Assembly: GCF_017813365.1 (NCBI RefSeq)
Contig: NZ_JAGIZA010000003.1
Span: 62,001-126,000 of the forward strand
Reading direction: 5' to 3'
DNA length: 64,000 nt
Source of the DNA: Roseomonas indoligenes
GTDB taxonomy: Bacteria; Pseudomonadota; Alphaproteobacteria; Acetobacterales; Acetobacteraceae
Shown here: positions 56,189 to 64,000 of the stretch, in pieces
Layout: every line of letters starts with the position of its first letter
Numbering within the stretch: position 1 is the first letter of the stretch
Notes under the pieces: generated by a model
The model's database searches: none
The model's input: the letters and a program-made list of their open reading frames with translations, nothing else
What the model was told of the DNA's origin: nothing
Made by a program: the position numbers and the translations under genes

Positions 56189-57259
56189 TCAGGCTGCCTC
56201 GGCCCTTAGCACCACGCGGCCGGTCACCTTCCCGTCGCGCAGCCGCTCCAGCACGGCGTTCGCCTGCGGCATCGGCTCCGTGGTGACGGGCAGCGCCGCC
56301 AGTTTCCCGGCTTTGGCCAGCCCCATCACCGCCCGCAGGTCCGCCAGCGACCCGACATAGGAACCCTGCAGCGTCAGGGCGCGGATGGCCATGATCGGCA
56401 GTGGCAGCGTCACCTCGCCCCCGAACAGCCCGACCTGGATCAGCTTCCCGCCCTTGGCCAGCGCATCGAAGGCGAAGCGCGCGGTGGCGCTGCCGTTCAC
56501 CAGGTCGATTACGGCGGGGGCGGGTCCGTCACAGGCCGCGACGATGGCCTTTGTCGTCCCGGCCCCGTCGGAGGAGGCCAGCACCGTCTCGGTCGCGCCG
56601 GCCGCCTTCGCGGCGTCCAGCTTCTCCGCGGAGACATCGACCGAGACGATGCGCCGGTGCCCCAGCGCGCGCAGCATGTGGATGGCGTTCAGCCCTAGCC
56701 CGCCGGCGCCCACCAGCACCACGGGCCGGTCCGGCGGCAGATCGCCGAGCTTCTTGATGGCCGCATGCACGGTGATGCCCGAGCAGGCATAGGTCGCAGC
56801 CACGGAGGGCTCCACCCCGTCCATCGAGACCAGGTACTTTGCGTCCGGCACCAGAACATGGGTCGCGTAGCCGCCCTGGCGGTAGATGCCGATGGTGCGC
56901 GGCGGGTTGGGGCACATGTTGTCCTCCTCCCGCGCGCAGGCCTCGCAGTGCCCGCAGCCGATCCAGGGGAAGACCACCTTGGCCTCGCCGACGGCGACAC
57001 CCTTCGCATCCGGCCCCATCGCGGCCACGCGCCCGGCGATCTCGTGCCCCATCACCAGCGGCAGGGTCATGCCCCGGTCCTGCATGGAGAGCCGCCCGCG
57101 ACTGCCCAGGTCGTAGCCACCCTCCCAGATATGCAGGTCGGAGTGGCAGACACCGCAATGCGTCACCTCCACCAGCACCTCGGCGCCCTTCGGCTCCGGC
57201 GTCGGCCAGTCCTTCTCCTGAAGGGGCTGTCCCGTCTCCACCACTGCCCAGGCGCGCAT
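56189..57259 (-). CDS. Zinc-dependent alcohol dehydrogenase
   Basis: A 356-residue medium-chain dehydrogenase. Catalytic zinc ligands are in VEVTHCGVCHSDLHIWEGGY and MGHEIAGRV, the structural zinc Cys set is GCGHCEACAREEDNMC, and the cofactor fold begins PVVLVGAGGLGLNAIHML. The ATG at 57,259 has GGAGG 7 bases before it. It oxidises alcohols or reduces aldehydes with NAD(P); the substrate is not known. Confidence 0.95.
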   Translation of the reverse strand: MRAWAVVETGQPLQEKDWPTPEPKGAEVLVEVTHCGVCHSDLHIWEGGYDLGSRGRLSMQDRGMTLPLVMGHEIAGRVAAMGPDAKGVAVGEAKVVFPWIGCGHCEACAREEDNMCPNPPRTIGIYRQGGYATHVLVPDAKYLVSMDGVEPSVAATYACSGITVHAAIKKLGDLPPDRPVVLVGAGGLGLNAIHMLRALGHRRIVSVDVSAEKLDAAKAAGATETVLASSDGAGTTKAIVAACDGPAPAVIDLVNGSATARFAFDALAKGGKLIQVGLFGGEVTLPLPIMAIRALTLQGSYVGSLADLRAVMGLAKAGKLAALPVTTEPMPQANAVLERLRDGKVTGRVVLRAEAA

Positions 57260-57320
57260 GTCGTGTCCTCCTGCTTCGACGGGGATGGCACACCCCGGCC
57301 GCCGAGGGGTCAAGCCGGGC

Positions 57321-58082
57321 TCAGTCGAAGAGTTCCGGCCGGTACTCGAAGTGCATGGTGTCGTAGTGGTACCACTTGCCGCCCCAGATGAACTGCTCGG
57401 CCTCGAAGGCCTCCACGATCTCGAAGGGGATGCGGTTGCGGTAGGGGATCTCGCCGTCGCCCCGGGCGCGCGCCCAGTGCCAGTAGTCGGAGTTGCGGGT
57501 ATTGATGTCGATGGCGGCGCCGAATGCGTGCATGCTCACCAGCCCCGTATCCGCCACGCCACGGCAGCTCAACGTGCCGGCGGAGGGCACGAGATAGGCC
57601 TGGAAGCGGTCCGGCAATCCTTCCAGCGAGGCCGCGATCCGTTCCAGCCTGTCGGCCACCCCGTTCACCGTGGTCACGGGGAGTCGCTGCCGGCCCATCC
57701 AGGCCACGCCACGCGGGCTGACGCCGCCCCCGTGGCAGTCGCCGTACATGCGCGTGAAGAGCGCGGCGTTGCGGATGCGGCCCGGGCTGAAATCCCGCGG
57801 TGGAGGCCCGTCCGTTGGGCCCGGGCGGTAGGGCTGCCGAAGGCCATCGGCCACCGTCGCGTCGTGGAGCATCACCTCGAAGGGACGTTCCGGCAGGCCG
57901 GCGCCGATCGGCATCCGCGCCCCGTCCCGCCAGACCAGCAGGTCGCCCTCCACCCCCGCCAGGTGGTCGGGATAGGCGCGCACGAGCCGCGCGATCCGCG
58001 CCGCCTCCACCCCCGCCGCCCGCGCCGTGCCCGCCGCGGCCAGGAAACCGGCCAGGAGGGCTCGGCGGCCGGAATTGGGCAT
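57321..58082 (-). CDS. M15-type D,D-carboxypeptidase-like protein
   Basis: A 253-residue exported protein. A signal is visible (RRALLAGFLAAAGTARA). The C-terminal catalytic region has VSMHAFGAAIDINTRNSDYW with His and Asp zinc ligands, and GGKWYHYDTMHFEYRP with the second His. It trims peptidoglycan peptides or related substrates. It is divergent from the TRAP binding-protein gene, with 126 bases between. The family match is to the VanY/extensin-like group. Confidence 0.85.
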   Translation of the reverse strand: MPNSGRRALLAGFLAAAGTARAAGVEAARIARLVRAYPDHLAGVEGDLLVWRDGARMPIGAGLPERPFEVMLHDATVADGLRQPYRPGPTDGPPPRDFSPGRIRNAALFTRMYGDCHGGGVSPRGVAWMGRQRLPVTTVNGVADRLERIAASLEGLPDRFQAYLVPSAGTLSCRGVADTGLVSMHAFGAAIDINTRNSDYWHWARARGDGEIPYRNRIPFEIVEAFEAEQFIWGGKWYHYDTMHFEYRPELFD

Positions 58083-58208
58083 GGGGCGAATCCTGGTGGG
58101 GGCGTCGATCCCATCCCGGCAACGGCCGGGGCGCCTGTCAATCGCTCCCCTCTTCCGCATGGCGCGCGGGAAGGCTACGCAGGCCACAAGACTCGGGAGA
58201 GAAACGCC

Positions 58209-59312
58209 ATGGATCGCCGCGCCCTTCTCGGCCGCGCAACCCTCGCCGCCGGCACTGCCGCGGTGGCGACGCCGCTGGCCGCGCCGGCCATCGCGCAAAC
58301 GGCGCAGCCCAGCCTGCGCTGGCGCCTCACCTCTACCTACCCGAAGTCGCTGGACTGCATCTACGGCGCGGGCGAGGTCTTCGCGAAGGCTGTCGGCGAG
58401 CTGACGGACGACCGCTTCCGCATCACCGTCCACTCCGCCGGCGAGATCACGCCGCCGCTCCAGGCGCTGGATGCCGTGCAGGCCGGCAGCGTGGAGTGCT
58501 GCCACACCACCAGCTTCCTCTACACCGGCAAGAACGAGGCCTTCGGCTTCGCCACCGGCCTGCCCTTCGGCCTCAACACCCGCCAGCAGAATGCCTGGAT
58601 GTATGAGGGCGGCGGGATCGATCTGCTGAACGAGGTGCACCGCAAGTTCAACGTCTACGGCATGCCGCTGGGCGCGACGGGCGCGCAGATGGGCGGCTGG
58701 TTCCGCAAGCCGCTCGGCCCGGCCACCGACCTGCAGGGCCTGAAGATGCGGATCGGCGGCCTCGCCGGCCAGGTGCTGTCAAAGCTCGGCGGCGTGCCGC
58801 AGCAGCTCGGCGCCGGCGATCTCTACCCGGGCCTGGAGCGCGGCACGATCGACGCCGCGGAGTGGCTCGGCCCCTATGACGACGAGAAGCTGGGCTTCGT
58901 GAAGGTGGCGCCCTTCTACCACTATCCGGCCTGGTGGGAGGGCGGCGCCTCCACCTACTTCTACGTCAACCTGGACCAGTGGAACGGCCTGCCGAAATCC
59001 TACCAGGCCGCAATCCGCACGGCCTGCGCAGAGGCGACGCACTGGATGGTCGCGCGCTACGACATCCGCAATCCCGACAGCATGCGCCGTCTGATCGCGC
59101 AGGGCGCGAAGCTCACGCCTTTCTCCCGCGACATGCTGGACACCTGCTACCGAACCTGGCTGGACATCGAGAAGGACCTCGTCGCGAAGAACCCGGACTT
59201 CGCGAAGGTGCATGAGAGCTGGTCGAAGCACCGCGACGACATGCGGACCTGGTTCCGCGTCGCCGAGCTCTCCTTCGACAACTACGTCTCCCAGGCCAGC
59301 GCCCGGCGCTGA
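58209..59312 (+). CDS. TRAP transporter solute-binding protein (DctP family)
   Basis: A 367-residue periplasmic protein. MDRRALLGRATLAAGTAAVA and TPLAAPAIAQT are a Tat-type leader. The mature region includes WRLTSTYPKSLDCIYGAGEV, a binding helix, and GLKMRIGGLAGQVLSKLGGV with Arg near residue 180, plus GTIDAAEWLGPYDDEKLGF. It binds a carboxylate or a similar ligand. No permease genes (dctQ, dctM) are beside it, so it is an orphan subunit in this window. Confidence 0.92.
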   Translation: MDRRALLGRATLAAGTAAVATPLAAPAIAQTAQPSLRWRLTSTYPKSLDCIYGAGEVFAKAVGELTDDRFRITVHSAGEITPPLQALDAVQAGSVECCHTTSFLYTGKNEAFGFATGLPFGLNTRQQNAWMYEGGGIDLLNEVHRKFNVYGMPLGATGAQMGGWFRKPLGPATDLQGLKMRIGGLAGQVLSKLGGVPQQLGAGDLYPGLERGTIDAAEWLGPYDDEKLGFVKVAPFYHYPAWWEGGASTYFYVNLDQWNGLPKSYQAAIRTACAEATHWMVARYDIRNPDSMRRLIAQGAKLTPFSRDMLDTCYRTWLDIEKDLVAKNPDFAKVHESWSKHRDDMRTWFRVAELSFDNYVSQASARR

Positions 59313-59321
59313 CCTGCTAGC

Positions 59322-59346
59322 GGGAGCGCGGCACGCCCGCGCTCCC
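59322..59346. terminator. Hairpin between convergent TRAP and telA genes
   Basis: GGGAGCGCGG (59,322-59,331) pairs with CCGCGCTCCC (59,337-59,346) around a 5-base loop. It is placed between two convergent genes. There is no clear T-run, so it may be a weak terminator. Confidence 0.5.
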
Positions 59347-59348
59347 CG

Positions 59349-60407
59349 TCACTTCCGGGCGGGTGCAGCGGGCGCCCGGGATGCGGTGAGGGCCCGGCGG
59401 ATCTCACCCTCCGCCTGGGCCAGCGCCTTGGTGGCCTCCTGGCGGCGGCTCCGCCCCTCCTGCGCGATCCGGAGCGAATCCTCGATCGTGGAGACGAGGG
59501 CCGCGTTGGCCTTCTGCACCGCCTCCAGATCCACCACCCCGCGCTCGATCTCCGTCCGCACCTCCACATTGGCGCGGCGCAGGCCCTCGGCATTGGCCGT
59601 CAGCAGCTCGTTCGTCAGGTCCGTCGCGGCCTTCACCGCCGCGCCCGCCTCCCGCATGCGCTGCAGGGCCAGGGCCTGCGCCAGCTGGGTGCGCCAGAGC
59701 GGAACGGTGTTGGCCAGCACGGAGTAGATCCGCCCGGCCAGCGCCTTGTCGTTCTCCTGGATCAGCCGGATGGAGGGCAGCGCCTGCATCGCCACCTGCC
59801 GCGTCAGCCGCAGGTCGTGCACGCGCCGGTCCAGGTCCTCCCGCGCCGCGCGCAGGTCGCGCAGGCGCTGCGGCGCCAGCGGGTCGTTCGGGTTCTCCGC
59901 CGCGCGCTCCGCGGCCGGGATCGCCTCCCGGTCCGTGCGCTCCATGACGGCCTCGCCCGCCGCCACGTGGTCGGCCAGGGCGTGGAACCACTCCAGCGTG
60001 GCGCCATAGAGCCGCTCCAGCCGCTCCACATCCTCCATCAGACGGGTGCGGTGGGTGTCCAGCTTGTCGCCAATCGTCTCCACCTGCCCGCGCACGCTCT
60101 CGTAGCGCTGCAGGATGGCGGTCGTCTCGCTGCCGGCACGGCTGAACAGGCGCGAGATCAGCCCGGGCTTCTCGTCCAGCCTCGTCACGTCGAAGCCGCG
60201 CAGGGTGGAAAGCAGCTTGGACAGCGAGTCCCCCGCCTCCCCGACCGCGTCGCTGCGGGCGGAGCCTAGCATGGCATCGGCCGCCGCGGCGGCACGCCCC
60301 TGCGCCTCCTGCCCGAAGCGGGTGATGCTGACGGGATCGTTCAGGTCGATCCGGGCGGAGAGTTCGGCCACGCGCTCCGGCACGGGCTCCAGGTTGCTGT
60401 CGCTCAC
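59349..60407 (-). CDS. TelA/KlaA toxic-anion-resistance family protein
   Basis: A 352-residue protein, mostly helical, with ERVAELSARIDLNDPVSITR and the core IILQRYESVRGQVETIGDKL-type helices; RVHDLRLTRQVAMQALPSIR and IQENDKALAGRIYSVLANTV are the TelA signature. It is linked to tellurite and other toxic-anion resistance and to cell-envelope stress. It starts at a GTG and overlaps the XpaC-like gene by four bases. Confidence 0.9.
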   Translation of the reverse strand: MSDSNLEPVPERVAELSARIDLNDPVSITRFGQEAQGRAAAAADAMLGSARSDAVGEAGDSLSKLLSTLRGFDVTRLDEKPGLISRLFSRAGSETTAILQRYESVRGQVETIGDKLDTHRTRLMEDVERLERLYGATLEWFHALADHVAAGEAVMERTDREAIPAAERAAENPNDPLAPQRLRDLRAAREDLDRRVHDLRLTRQVAMQALPSIRLIQENDKALAGRIYSVLANTVPLWRTQLAQALALQRMREAGAAVKAATDLTNELLTANAEGLRRANVEVRTEIERGVVDLEAVQKANAALVSTIEDSLRIAQEGRSRRQEATKALAQAEGEIRRALTASRAPAAPARK

Positions 60408-61159
60408 GAGATGCCCTCCTGATGCAGGCGGTCCTGCAGGACCTTCACCTGGATTGCCAGCGCCTCGGTCTCCGCCGAGCGCAGGTCGGCGGCGGACTGG
60501 CTCGCCACGCGGGTCAGGTCGTCCAACAGGGTCGGCAGGGTCTCCGGCGGATCGGCACCCTGCGCCAGCCGCACCCCGATCCGCTCCAGCCCGTCCACGC
60601 CCACCACCAGCACGCGCCGCGCCTGGCCCGCGGCGTCCGGGCGCTGCGCCAGCTCGTCCAGGAGCCCGCGCAGGGCCGTCGCGGCCGGGCGCAGCCGGTA
60701 ATCCCCGAAAAGAAGGCCTGCCAGGCGGGCCCGCAAAGGCTCCAGCGTATCCGGCGGCTGCGGCACGGGCAGGGGCGGCGGCGCGGGCGGCGGTGCCGCC
60801 TCGGTCACGCCCTCATAGAGCAGCCGCGCCCCAGCCCAGGCCATGAGGCCCAGCGCCACGGCACCCACCGGGCCTGTCCCGGCCGCGAAGCCGGCCGCCA
60901 AGCCGGTGCCCACGCCCAGCACGGCCCCGGCCCGCCTTGCATCCCCTCGCCGCGCGCGGGCGAGCCTGGACATGGCCATGCCGACCCCGGCCAGCCCGGC
61001 GATGGTTCCGCCGACCAGCCGTCCCTCCCCGCTGGCGAGCGCCAGGAAGAAACTCGGCATGAAAGGCACGGCAAAGACGGCGATCGGCACGCCGCGCAGG
61101 CCGGTCCACCAGCCCGGCAGCCTGTCGAAGCCCTGATAGGGACGCCGCGGCTGGCTCAA
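60404..61159 (-). CDS. XpaC-like membrane protein
   Basis: A 251-residue protein starting at TTG. Two or three membrane helices occupy the N-terminal 120 residues (LRGVPIAVFAVPFMPSFFLA, VGAVALGLMAWAGARLLYEG). A Pro-rich linker and a helical C-terminus (DDLTRVASQSAADLRSAETE) follow. It is the usual partner of TelA. The TTGA overlap with the small membrane gene suggests tight coupling. Confidence 0.85.
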   Translation of the reverse strand: MSQPRRPYQGFDRLPGWWTGLRGVPIAVFAVPFMPSFFLALASGEGRLVGGTIAGLAGVGMAMSRLARARRGDARRAGAVLGVGTGLAAGFAAGTGPVGAVALGLMAWAGARLLYEGVTEAAPPPAPPPLPVPQPPDTLEPLRARLAGLLFGDYRLRPAATALRGLLDELAQRPDAAGQARRVLVVGVDGLERIGVRLAQGADPPETLPTLLDDLTRVASQSAADLRSAETEALAIQVKVLQDRLHQEGIS

Positions 61160-61278
61160 TCGAAAAGCTCGATCAGGATGTGCACGAAGGAGAGCACCCC
61201 CGTGAAGCCGACACTGGCCGCGATCAGGGCGAGCCCGGCCAGGCGCCGCGCGGGGGCAGGAAGAAGGGAGGGGTTCAT
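61156..61278 (-). CDS. Small membrane protein of the telA operon (40 aa)
   Basis: It reads MNPSLLPAPARRLAGLALIA and ASVGFTGVLSFVHILIELFD: one transmembrane segment. It overlaps the XpaC-like gene (TTGA), so it is probably part of the operon. It is short and may be missed by gene callers. The function is unknown. Confidence 0.55.
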   Translation of the reverse strand: MNPSLLPAPARRLAGLALIAASVGFTGVLSFVHILIELFD

Positions 61279-61327
61279 CGCGCGCCCTAGATCGCCCCGC
61301 GACGCCCCTTGTTCAAGCGGCCGGGGG

Positions 61328-62338
61328 CTACAGTTTCACCCGGAGGAGACGGGCGACCTCCCCCACGATGCCGGCGCGGAAGGCGAGGACACAGAGGACG
61401 AAGATGACGCCCTGGATGATCGTCACCCAGGCGCCGTAGGGGGCGAGGTAGGTCTGCATCCCGACCACGAGGCCCGCCCCGACCACCGGCCCGAAGAGGG
61501 TCCCGAGACCGCCGAGAAGGGTCATCAGCACCACCTCCCCGGACATGGCCCAGTGCACGTCCGTCAGGGTGGCGATGCCCACCGTGATGGCCTTGGCCCC
61601 GCCCGCGATGCCCGCGATTCCGGCCGAGAGGACGAAGGCGACGAGCTTGTAGTCGTCGACCCTGTAGCCCAGCGAGGTCGCGCGGGGCTCGTTCTCCCGG
61701 ATCGCGGTCAGCACCTGCCCGAAGGGAGAGCGGATGACGCGCTGGACCAGCAGGAAGCCCGCCAGGAACAGGGCGGCAATGAACCAGTACAGGGTCATGT
61801 CCGCCTGCAGGTCGATCAGGCCGAAGAGCTTCCCGCGGGGGATGGACTGGATCCCGTCCTCGCCATGGGTGAAGGGTGCCTGGAGGCAGAAGAAGTAGAC
61901 CATCTGGGCCAGCGCCAGGGTGATCATGGCGAAGTAGATCCCCGCCCGCCGGATGGCGATCCAGCCGAAGACGAGGCCGAAAGCCGCCCCCGCGACGCCG
62001 CCGAGCAGGATCGAGACCTCGGGCGTCAGCCCCCAGACCTTGGCCGCGTGGGCGGCGACGTAGCTGCCCATGCCGAAATAGGCGGCGTGGCCGAAGGAGA
62101 GCAGCCCGACATAGCCGATCAGCAGGTTGAAGGCGCAGGCGAACAGGGCGAAGCAGAGCAGCTTCATCAGGAACTGCGGGTAGAGGAAGAAGGGGCACAC
62201 GACCACCGCGGCGATCATCACCAGCAGCGCGATCCCCTGCGCGCGGTTGAGACCGAGGAGGCCGGGCGCGGAGGGTGGCAGGGTGGCCGGCGGCACGCCC
62301 TGGGAGACCTCCGTCCGGAGTGTGGTGGCGGACGCCAT
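61328..62338 (-). CDS. Branched-chain amino-acid ABC permease (LivM-like)
   Basis: A 336-residue membrane protein. It has about eight to ten helices and the family signature LLIGYVGLLSFGHAAYFGMG, plus RVIRSPFGQVLTAIRENEPR, where a cytoplasmic loop meets the ATPase. It starts four bases after the LivH-like gene. It takes up Leu/Ile/Val or another small amide together with LivH and the missing ATPases. Confidence 0.95.
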   Translation of the reverse strand: MASATTLRTEVSQGVPPATLPPSAPGLLGLNRAQGIALLVMIAAVVVCPFFLYPQFLMKLLCFALFACAFNLLIGYVGLLSFGHAAYFGMGSYVAAHAAKVWGLTPEVSILLGGVAGAAFGLVFGWIAIRRAGIYFAMITLALAQMVYFFCLQAPFTHGEDGIQSIPRGKLFGLIDLQADMTLYWFIAALFLAGFLLVQRVIRSPFGQVLTAIRENEPRATSLGYRVDDYKLVAFVLSAGIAGIAGGAKAITVGIATLTDVHWAMSGEVVLMTLLGGLGTLFGPVVGAGLVVGMQTYLAPYGAWVTIIQGVIFVLCVLAFRAGIVGEVARLLRVKL

Positions 62339-62341
62339 GGG

Positions 62342-63229
62342 TCAGGCCCTTCCGAACAGGCCGGCGGGGCGTGCGAGCAGCACGATCGCCATGATGACGA
62401 AGATCACGGTGGCCGAGGCCTCCGGGTAGACCACCCGCGTCAGGCCCTCCACCAGCCCGAGGCCGAAGCCGGTGATGACGGAGCCTAGGATGGAGCCCAT
62501 GCCGCCGATCACGACCACCGCGAAGACGGTGATGATGAAGTTGGATCCCATGCCCGGGTTCACCGAGTAGATCGGCGCGGCCAACACCCCGGCCAGCGCC
62601 GCCAGCGCGACCCCCGCGGCGTAGGTCAGCGTCACCAGCCGCGGCACGTTCACGCCGAAGGCCTGCACGAGCGGCGCGTTCTCCGTCGCGGCGCGCAGAT
62701 AGGCTCCGAGGCGCGTCTTCTCGATCACCAGCCAGGTCGCGATGCAGACGACGAAGGCGGCGGCCACGACCCAGAGCCGGTACTTCGGCAGCATCATGAA
62801 GCCGAGGTCGACCGGCGCGCCCGACAGCGCCGCCGGCGGGGCATAGGGCAGGCCGGAGGAGCCGAAGCCGTTGCGGAACAGCCCCTCGATGATCAGCGCC
62901 AGGCCGAAGGTCAGCAGCAGGCCGTAGAGATGGTCCAGCTTATAGAGGCGGGAGATCATCAGCCGTTCCAGCACCACGCCGAAGGCGCCCACGATCAGCG
63001 GCGAGAGGATCAGCGCCCCCCAGTAGGGGATGCCCGCCCAGTTCAGCAGCATCCAGGCGACGAAGGCGCCCATCATGAACTGCGCGCCATGGGCGAAGTT
63101 GATCACGTTCAGCATGCCGAAGATCACGGCGAGGCCCAGCGAGAGCAGCGCGTAGAAGGCGCCGTTCACCAGCCCCAGCACGATCTGCGGCGCCGACATC
63201 TCCAGCTGAAACAGGAATTCCTCGAGCAA
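62342..63229 (-). CDS. Branched-chain amino-acid ABC permease (LivH-like)
   Basis: A 295-residue permease with FYALLSLGLAVIFGMLNVIN and FAHGAQFMMGAFVAWMLLNW near the start and the EAA-type RAATENAPLVQAFGVNVPRL loop near 190. It forms the heterodimer channel with LivM. It is 57 bases after the binding-protein gene. No ATP-binding gene (livG, livF) is in the window. Confidence 0.95.
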   Translation of the reverse strand: MLEEFLFQLEMSAPQIVLGLVNGAFYALLSLGLAVIFGMLNVINFAHGAQFMMGAFVAWMLLNWAGIPYWGALILSPLIVGAFGVVLERLMISRLYKLDHLYGLLLTFGLALIIEGLFRNGFGSSGLPYAPPAALSGAPVDLGFMMLPKYRLWVVAAAFVVCIATWLVIEKTRLGAYLRAATENAPLVQAFGVNVPRLVTLTYAAGVALAALAGVLAAPIYSVNPGMGSNFIITVFAVVVIGGMGSILGSVITGFGLGLVEGLTRVVYPEASATVIFVIMAIVLLARPAGLFGRA

Positions 63230-63286
63230 GGCGGATCACCCGTGAGAGGCGGGGTACCCGGCGGCGGGCACCCCGCGGATTGCAGT

Positions 63287-64000
63287 TCAGGTATTGACGA
63301 GGGAGCAGCCGCCATCCTTCAGCGGCCGCCACGCCTCCTCGGGCGGGGTCGTGCGGACGAGCTTGTAGTAGTCCCAGGCCCCCTTGCTCTCGCCCGGCGT
63401 CTTCACCTCGAACAGATAGGCCGGATGGATCTTCCGCCCGTCCTGCCGGATGGAGCCGGCGCCGAAGGCGTCGTCATCCGTCGGCATCGCCTTCATCCGC
63501 ATCACCGTCTCCGCACCGCTCGCGCGCGCCTGGGCGACGCCCATGTCGGCAGCGGCCTTCAGGTAGTGCAGCGCCGCGCTGTAGCAGCCCGCCTGCCACA
63601 TGGTCGGCATGGCGCCGCCCATGCTGCCCTTCACCTTGTTGGCGAGATTGCGGGTGCGGTCGTTCAGGTCCCAGTAGTAGGTTTCGCTCAGCACCAGGCC
63701 CTGGGCGGTGTTCAGGCCCAGGCTGTGCACGTCGCTGACGATCATCAGCAGCACCGCGAGCTTCTGCCGGCGCGTCAGCCCGAACTCGGCCGCCTGCTTC
63801 ACGCAGTTGATCGTGTCCACGCCAGCATTCGCCAGCCCCACCACCTTCGCGCGGGACTGCTGCGCCTGCAGCAGGAAGGAGGAGAAGTCCGTGGTGCCGG
63901 GGAAGGGATGACGGATATTCCCGACCACGCGGCCGCCGTTCTTCCTGATCACCTCGCCCGTGTCGCGCTCAAGCGCATGGCCGAAGGCGTAGTCGGCGGT
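63287..64000 (-). CDS. Liv-type ABC binding protein (C-terminal part; cut by window edge)
   Basis: The visible 237 residues open inside the protein with TADYAFGHALERDTGEVIRK, continue GGRVVGNIRHPFPGTTDFSS and FLLQAQQSRAKVVGLANAGV, and end PLKDGGCSLVNT. The segment matches the Peripla_BP_6 fold of branched-chain amino-acid or amide-binding proteins. The N-terminal third, with its signal peptide, lies beyond 64,000. It supplies substrate to the LivH and LivM permeases. Confidence 0.92.
   Translation of the reverse strand, partial: TADYAFGHALERDTGEVIRKNGGRVVGNIRHPFPGTTDFSSFLLQAQQSRAKVVGLANAGVDTINCVKQAAEFGLTRRQKLAVLLMIVSDVHSLGLNTAQGLVLSETYYWDLNDRTRNLANKVKGSMGGAMPTMWQAGCYSAALHYLKAAADMGVAQARASGAETVMRMKAMPTDDDAFGAGSIRQDGRKIHPAYLFEVKTPGESKGAWDYYKLVRTTPPEEAWRPLKDGGCSLVNT

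Noticed and set aside
1-64000. CRISPR arrays, rRNA genes or insertion sequences
   Set aside because: No regular spacer-repeat series, rRNA segments or transposase motifs were seen on either strand.

Overview
The window reads as chromosomal DNA of a GC-rich alphaproteobacterium, most likely an acetic-acid-bacterium relative of the Roseomonas type. The split gatC-gatA...gatB genes, pyrB with a pyrC'-type partner, plsY-dprA-topA-rnr synteny, a DUF2312/GapR-like protein and the Liv and tripartite periplasmic transport proteins all fit. This placement is from gene content and codon style only; no marker gene was compared.

Positions 1 to about 28,009 are one arm-to-arm stretch of a lambda-like prophage whose left end lies outside the window. 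It is integrated at the 3' end of a tRNA-Ser(GCU) gene (28,009-28,101, minus strand), with a tyrosine integrase and an overlapping excisionase-like gene next to it. The control region is at 14.5-16.5 kb: a CI-type S24 repressor, a Cro-like gene on the opposite strand, and two clusters of TCGTAC-type palindromic sites over two sigma70-like promoters. The leftward operon (14.5 to 4.6 kb) is a chain of genes that overlap by 1-8 bases (ATGA, GTGA, TGATG). It encodes several helix-turn-helix proteins, a RuvC-like resolvase, a GapR-like protein, a RepA-like helicase/ATPase, an HNH-like nuclease with a dense GGGACAT repeat cluster, and a tandem family of small paralogues. It ends with a DUF6456-like regulator followed by a promoter-terminator pair that resembles a Q-type late control switch. 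The packaging genes follow (terminase small and large subunits, gpW-like joiner, portal). The capsid, tail and lysis genes must lie beyond position 1. The rightward operon (16.5 to 26.7 kb) is about 30 mostly tiny overlapping genes. Recognisable members are a C5 cytosine methyltransferase, an HNH nuclease, a DUF4326 protein, a RecE-like PD-(D/E)XK nuclease with a RecA-fold ATPase, a bactofilin-like repeat protein and a protein with a PEP-CTERM-like tail.

From 28.1 kb to the end the window holds host genes. In order: glutathione transferase, cytochrome P450, TM2 protein, oligopeptide-type binding protein, thioredoxin-reductase-like flavoprotein, Fe-S photolyase, gatB, a lipoprotein, gatA, gatC, a retropepsin-like protein, ruvX, a split chromate transporter, a secreted protein, a GNAT enzyme, pyrB and pyrC', plsY, dprA (frameshifted), topA, rnr, an S41 protease, a GGDEF-EAL protein overlapping a BLUF photoreceptor gene, rpmG, alcohol dehydrogenase, an M15 peptidase, a TRAP binding protein, a telA-xpaC-small membrane protein operon and a Liv-type ABC transporter (two permeases and a truncated binding protein).

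The points most worth checking are the proposed Q-like late switch, the BLUF plus GGDEF-EAL gene pair, two stem-loops that bury ribosome binding sites, one-base frameshifts in dprA and in the phage tandem paralogues, and the phage-encoded repeat proteins.
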